Made by a program: the position numbers and the translations under genes. Positions 60,346 to 64,000 of a DNA stretch of 64,000 nucleotides are shown here, one piece after another. The notes under the pieces were generated by a model. It was given only the letters and a program-made list of their open reading frames with translations. It was not told where the DNA came from and did no database searches. This stretch comes from Taeniopygia guttata (taxonomy: Eukaryota; Chordata; Aves; Passeriformes; Estrildidae), in the NCBI RefSeq assembly GCF_048771995.1, contig NC_133050.1, forward strand, positions 2,058,501-2,122,500. The letters run 5' to 3'. Positions within the stretch are counted from its first letter, which is position 1. Each line of letters starts with the position of its first letter.

Positions 60346-60349
60346 GGAC

Positions 60350-60872
60350 TGTAAAGACGTTTGAAAGTTCCAGGACAGTTTGGGTGGATACAGACGAGAG
60401 ATCTCTGCTGATTGCTCTTGGAGGATAAGGTTTATTCGGGATGGAGAGAGGCCTTGCCTCGAGCTGCCTGACACAGCACGTGGCCAGGCCTGAGGTGATG
60501 GGGGAGCGGAGAGACAAAGGGAAGAGCAGGGACTCAAGGAGGGGGAATCCAGGAGGAGGGAGGAAGTTCCAAGAGAGGAGGGGAAGATCCAAGAGGGCGT
60601 CTGGCCCTTTGGGGGCCCCTTATCAAGGGGGCTCCAAGGTGGGCTGGAACAGGACTTGGGCCAATGGGGCCACAGACACCTGATGTTTCAGGGGAGGGTT
60701 ACAGGTGTGGGGTGAGCCATACATTCTGGGGGGTGAGATCGAACAGTCCATTTGCTTTTGGACCCCGCTGTAGGTAAGGTTATTGTCCAGCCAGTGGGGG
60801 CATGATATTCATCCTGGCTGTACTATTGTGGTTCTTCTTCTAGACAATCATATTTATCTATCCTTCCCAACA
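60350..60872 (-). repeat. LTR (3') of the class II ERV fossil
   Basis: On the minus strand begins TGTTGGGAAGGATAGATAAA directly after the purine tract. The left end is placed at TGTAAAGACG (ends ...TTTACA on the minus strand). About 523 bp. Confidence 0.7.
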
Positions 60873-61520
60873 TCTCCCCTGTTTTCACTGAACCATTTGA
60901 AATACTAAATATTGACTTAACAACTATTTTCTGCACACTTGGAGGTGTACAGGGTATTGCTACTAAAACTATACTTATTACTACTGGAACAGTCAAGCTT
61001 CTTTTACAGAGTTCCTTTAGCTAAGGTGCAAGGCTCAAGAGCTTGCAGGCTTGGCTAGAGGAACCCAGGCATTTGTCTTTGATTGAATTACAGGTAAAAC
61101 TTCACTGCAAAAACTGAAACAGAAGAACAAAAGCAACATGCACGCATATAAATGATAAAAGTCTATTTTTCTCTCAAGCTGTTTCTGGCAGGTCATTTTC
61201 TCCTGGTAATTCTGCACAGTTCAGGTTTGGGTGCTGGCTTCTTGGCTCGTACTTGCAGAAGCACTGTCTGGTGTGGGGGTGTCAGCAGATTTCGGTGTGT
61301 GGTAGGGCTTCACATTCTTTGCTGGGACCCCTCTGAGTTCTCCACCTGTAGAGACACAAGCAAAACCTTTCCCCCATGTTAGAAACCTGTGTGGACCTTG
61401 TATTTGTCCTGAATCTAAGGTTTTGATTAAAACTGGGAGGTGCCCTTTAATTTTTACTTTTTTGTTGTTCAGGAAATGTCTATAAATGGGGGGGCGAGGC
61501 TTTGTGCACCTCATTTCACA
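60350..61520 (-). mobile_element. Class II (ERVK/betaretrovirus-like) ERV fossil, 3' part
   Basis: Minus-strand remnant. Integrase C-terminal sequence (about 61,221-61,514) shows TWGKGFACVST and PAKNVKPYH, a betaretrovirus-type signature. Next comes a short hydrophobic stretch (about 61,035-61,217) that may be the start of an envelope. A purine-rich tract (plus-strand TCTCCCCTGTTTT at 60,873-60,885) leads into the LTR at 60,350-60,872, which carries a reversed AATAAA (GGTTTATTCGGG). Most of the envelope gene is absent by length. The element is broken, with several breaks in addition to the missing parts. The 5' part is not found to the right, where a CR1 piece lies at 62,230. Confidence 0.8.
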
Positions 61521-62225
61521 TGTCCAGTTTCAAGGGCCATTAAAAGAGGCTCATGTTCACCATGTTACCCAGAATTGCTGTAGTTATTTCCAGGAGGAAA
61601 CCAAAAATTGACTGTCCTGTGGTGTGGTAGAAATCCCACCACAATAGTGACTGTGCGCAATGACAGCCAGTGCCTTTTGGAGCTCTAACAGCTGAGAGTG
61701 TGGCAGTGCAGTTTTAATATTATTTTTAGACTCATGAAAACATTTTTCCCAAAACAATCTTTCACTCCTTTCTTCTGTCATAAACTATGGAACAGAGAAA
61801 ATGGAGAGGAGCAGAGGTTTTTTTAAAGTTGGCTTTTTTTTTTTAAGTCTTAAAATAGTGCCAGCTTGATGCATAACACTTGAGAAAATGGATTAGTAGC
61901 AGCTATTTCTTCCCACCAGAGAGGTGGGATTTAAATCTTCCAACAACAGAAGCACTGGATGTGCAAGAGCTCAGTTTTCCACCCCTCACACAAGTCTCTT
62001 CTTTAAGATGTACTATTTTAAGCAGCCTCAGCCAGATATATTAAAATACTGCTCCAAACAACAACAGAATGAAAATTTTCCACCAAATGGGGAAAAATAA
62101 GAAAAGTCTGTCTGAAGTTCTCGTGTTGATTTTGCAAAGTCAGATGCAAACAAGGTTTGCCATCTTTCTTTCCTAGAAAAATGTAGATATTTGATAGAAA
62201 TTGATCTCTGAGGCTGCTAAGTTGG
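61520..62225. other. No gene recognised
   Basis: A 66-codon minus-strand open stretch (61,584-61,781) is not identifiable. It could be decayed sequence of the neighbouring ERV. Confidence 0.35.
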
Positions 62226-62229
62226 GGCG

Positions 62230-62340
62230 AGGAGCAAAACAGGCTCCAGAGAATCTGTGGCTGTGTCACCCTTGGAAGTGTTCGAGGCCAGGTTGGATGG
62301 GGCTTGGAGCAACCTGGTCTAGGGGAAGGTGTCCTGAGTA
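62230..62340 (+). mobile_element. Short CR1 LINE fragment
   Basis: CTTGGAAGTGTTCGAGGCCAGGTTGGATGG then GCTTGGAGCAACCTGGTCTA: the well-known CR1 3' text, 110 bp long. Confidence 0.92.
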
Positions 62341-62344
62341 TGGT

Positions 62345-64000
62345 GAGTGCAGGAAAAGAAACTTTTGGTTTTCCTGAGATGCTGCCTTTGCAAGGGGAGG
62401 TCACAAATACCTCACGTAGTTTGAAATGCCCTGAGCAGAACCCAGCTGTGCTTCCTCACAGGTGATGAGGGATTTTCACTTGTATTTTAAGGGGGATTTT
62501 CACAGGGCAGTGCCAGAGCAGCTGAATGTGTTTGACAGGCAAAGAGGGCCAGTGTGGCAGCAGCTTAATTCAATGGAGCTTTTCCTTCTGTGATCCTCTC
62601 TAACCTGAGGCACTCTGGGGCTCTTGAACCTGGCAGCTGGGCAAGTTAATCACTGTAGCAAGTGATAAATTAACCAGCTCCACTCTCCTTAGCATGGGTG
62701 TGATGAGCATTTAGTAAACCAGTGAGCACTTGCCAAGATGGGAGCTTGTTCTTTGCCAAGGAGGAGGGAGAAAATATTGCTTGGAGTAAATAAAGCAACC
62801 CTGCTTCCCCAGGAGGAGGAAAGGCAGCAATTAAAGATGTGAGTGCTGCAGGGAATAATTTGCACAAGGATATATCTTGTCTGCTATGTTCCAGGAATGT
62901 TCCAAATAAACCATGCCTCTCCTGACCTTTATTTTTCTGAATTTCTACCACGTGATATAAGAGACGCTTAATAAAAAAACCCAAAACACTCTGTGGTGAG
63001 GCATTTCTTCCTTTCTTCAGGCTGCCTCTTTCTTTTGTTCCCTCCAGAGCTCTCCCTACATTTCTGCTGTTGTTTGGAGCTCGTGCTTACCTCTTTCCTG
63101 ATCCCCTGGGCTTGCTTTGGCTCTGGGTGTCATGGACACTCTCAATTGTGGTTTTTTTTTTTTCCCTCCATCTACCTCTTATTCTTCAAGTGCTTTTCCT
63201 TCTTTAACCTGTTGGAGCGATGGATTTTTCTCACCTTTTATTACTTAGTGCTTTTTCTTCATTCTCTAAAACCAACTTTTCACTTGCCCTGTGGCTGTTA
63301 GATGCCAGAAATGGGAGCATTAATTCTTTCTCTACTGCTTGTCTGAGCTTTCACAGGGAGCTGAGAGCTCGTTGGGGTTCAACTTGACTCACTTCAGTGC
63401 CTTCCTGGATCCTGCCTGTGTACTTGGACACTTTAAGGGAATAAAGTCTCAGTGTGGAGATTACAGTTGTGAAATGATGGCTTTTTTGGAGAAGACAAGG
63501 ATGCTGTTGTCAATCTTTTCAAGGTTGAAATCCTTTCTATTTTATCTTGGCCTTTATCTTTTTTGAGGATAAACTGAGCACCTTGTTTTGGGGAGAAACA
63601 GGCTCAGATCAGCACAGAGGTGGCTGTGACAGGTACCCAGGTTTGGAGGGAAGGGTGCAGCTCCTTGGGGTGTGTTTGTGTGGGGCTGTAAGGTTTGTGT
63701 TGGGTTCCTGGAGCATTGGGAACACCCCACTGGGAGATGCACATCAGGAAATGGATGTATAAAGGGCCTGAAGTGGGACCAGCTTTGGTGAAGGGTTCCA
63801 TAGGAAAAAGTATTTTTACTGGGATTTTGGACATTTGAAGCTCCTTCTCATAGCCTTTGCCTGATGAATATTCCCCCTTTGCAAAAGCGTGGGGAATCCT
63901 GAGCTCACACAATGAAAATCCCTAATAATGATATTTTTTCCTATTATCCTATTTTTTCCCTATCCCAGCAGGAGTCAGAGTAAAAGAATATGTGTGAGTT
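62345..64000. other. No gene recognised up to the window edge
   Basis: Ordinary sequence with a T run near 63,150. Open frames are under 105 codons, including a hydrophobic phenylalanine-rich one (+, 62,993-63,301) that looks like translated T-rich DNA. No repeats seen. Confidence 0.45.

Overview
The window looks like nuclear DNA of a songbird (passerine). CR1 LINE pieces lie in both orientations. There are class I and class II endogenous retrovirus fossils and solo LTRs of the kind common in finches. It also carries members of three gene families that have expanded strongly in birds: a C2H2 zinc-finger gene of the type starting MEEEAARK, a maestro heat-like repeat (MROH) gene, and a PIM-like kinase. 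Genes have vertebrate-style short exons with GT/AG borders. There are no operons, tRNA or rRNA genes or CRISPR arrays that I can see.

Layout. 1-5,050: remains of a class I (gammaretrovirus-like) provirus, cut by the window edge. 5,440-6,120: a CpG island with CCAAT boxes, followed by a 30-bp minisatellite. 7,125-15,028: a second, broken class I provirus with both LTRs, sitting between two copies of the same ~200-bp flank. 16,730-16,931: a large near-perfect palindrome. 17,340-20,655: CpG island and C2H2 zinc-finger gene (+) carrying an 8-bp deletion. 21,289-21,500: a possible relic of an MHC class II beta transmembrane exon. 22,500-22,990: degenerate minisatellite. 24,460-29,477: MROH gene (-) with two in-frame stops and a 1-nt loss, its last exon present twice around a TGACATCA-rich array. 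29,651-30,060: a GGGAT array. 30,608-41,942: sixteen consecutive exons of CCDC180 (-), lacking both ends of the gene and carrying one 1-nt loss. 42,680-48,600: a field of CR1 pieces and CpG islands. 50,295-53,745: an intact PIM-like kinase gene (-). 55,080-59,120: CpG/polypyrimidine island and tandem repeats. 60,350-61,520: 3' end of a class II (ERVK-like) fossil (-). 62,340-64,000: nothing recognised.

The most interesting observation is the PIM locus. A 336-codon exon with an N-terminal membrane segment ends in a good splice donor, in the exact phase needed to join the PIM kinase exons. All seven exons then form one open frame of 679 residues, with every kinase motif present. This predicts a membrane-anchored PIM-type kinase, whereas known PIM kinases are soluble. 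The other host genes (zinc finger, MROH, CCDC180) each carry damage while keeping good splice sites. With the dense retroviral fossils, this suggests a recently degenerating, repeat-rich region, possibly a sex-chromosome (W) or duplicated segment. That placement is inference.
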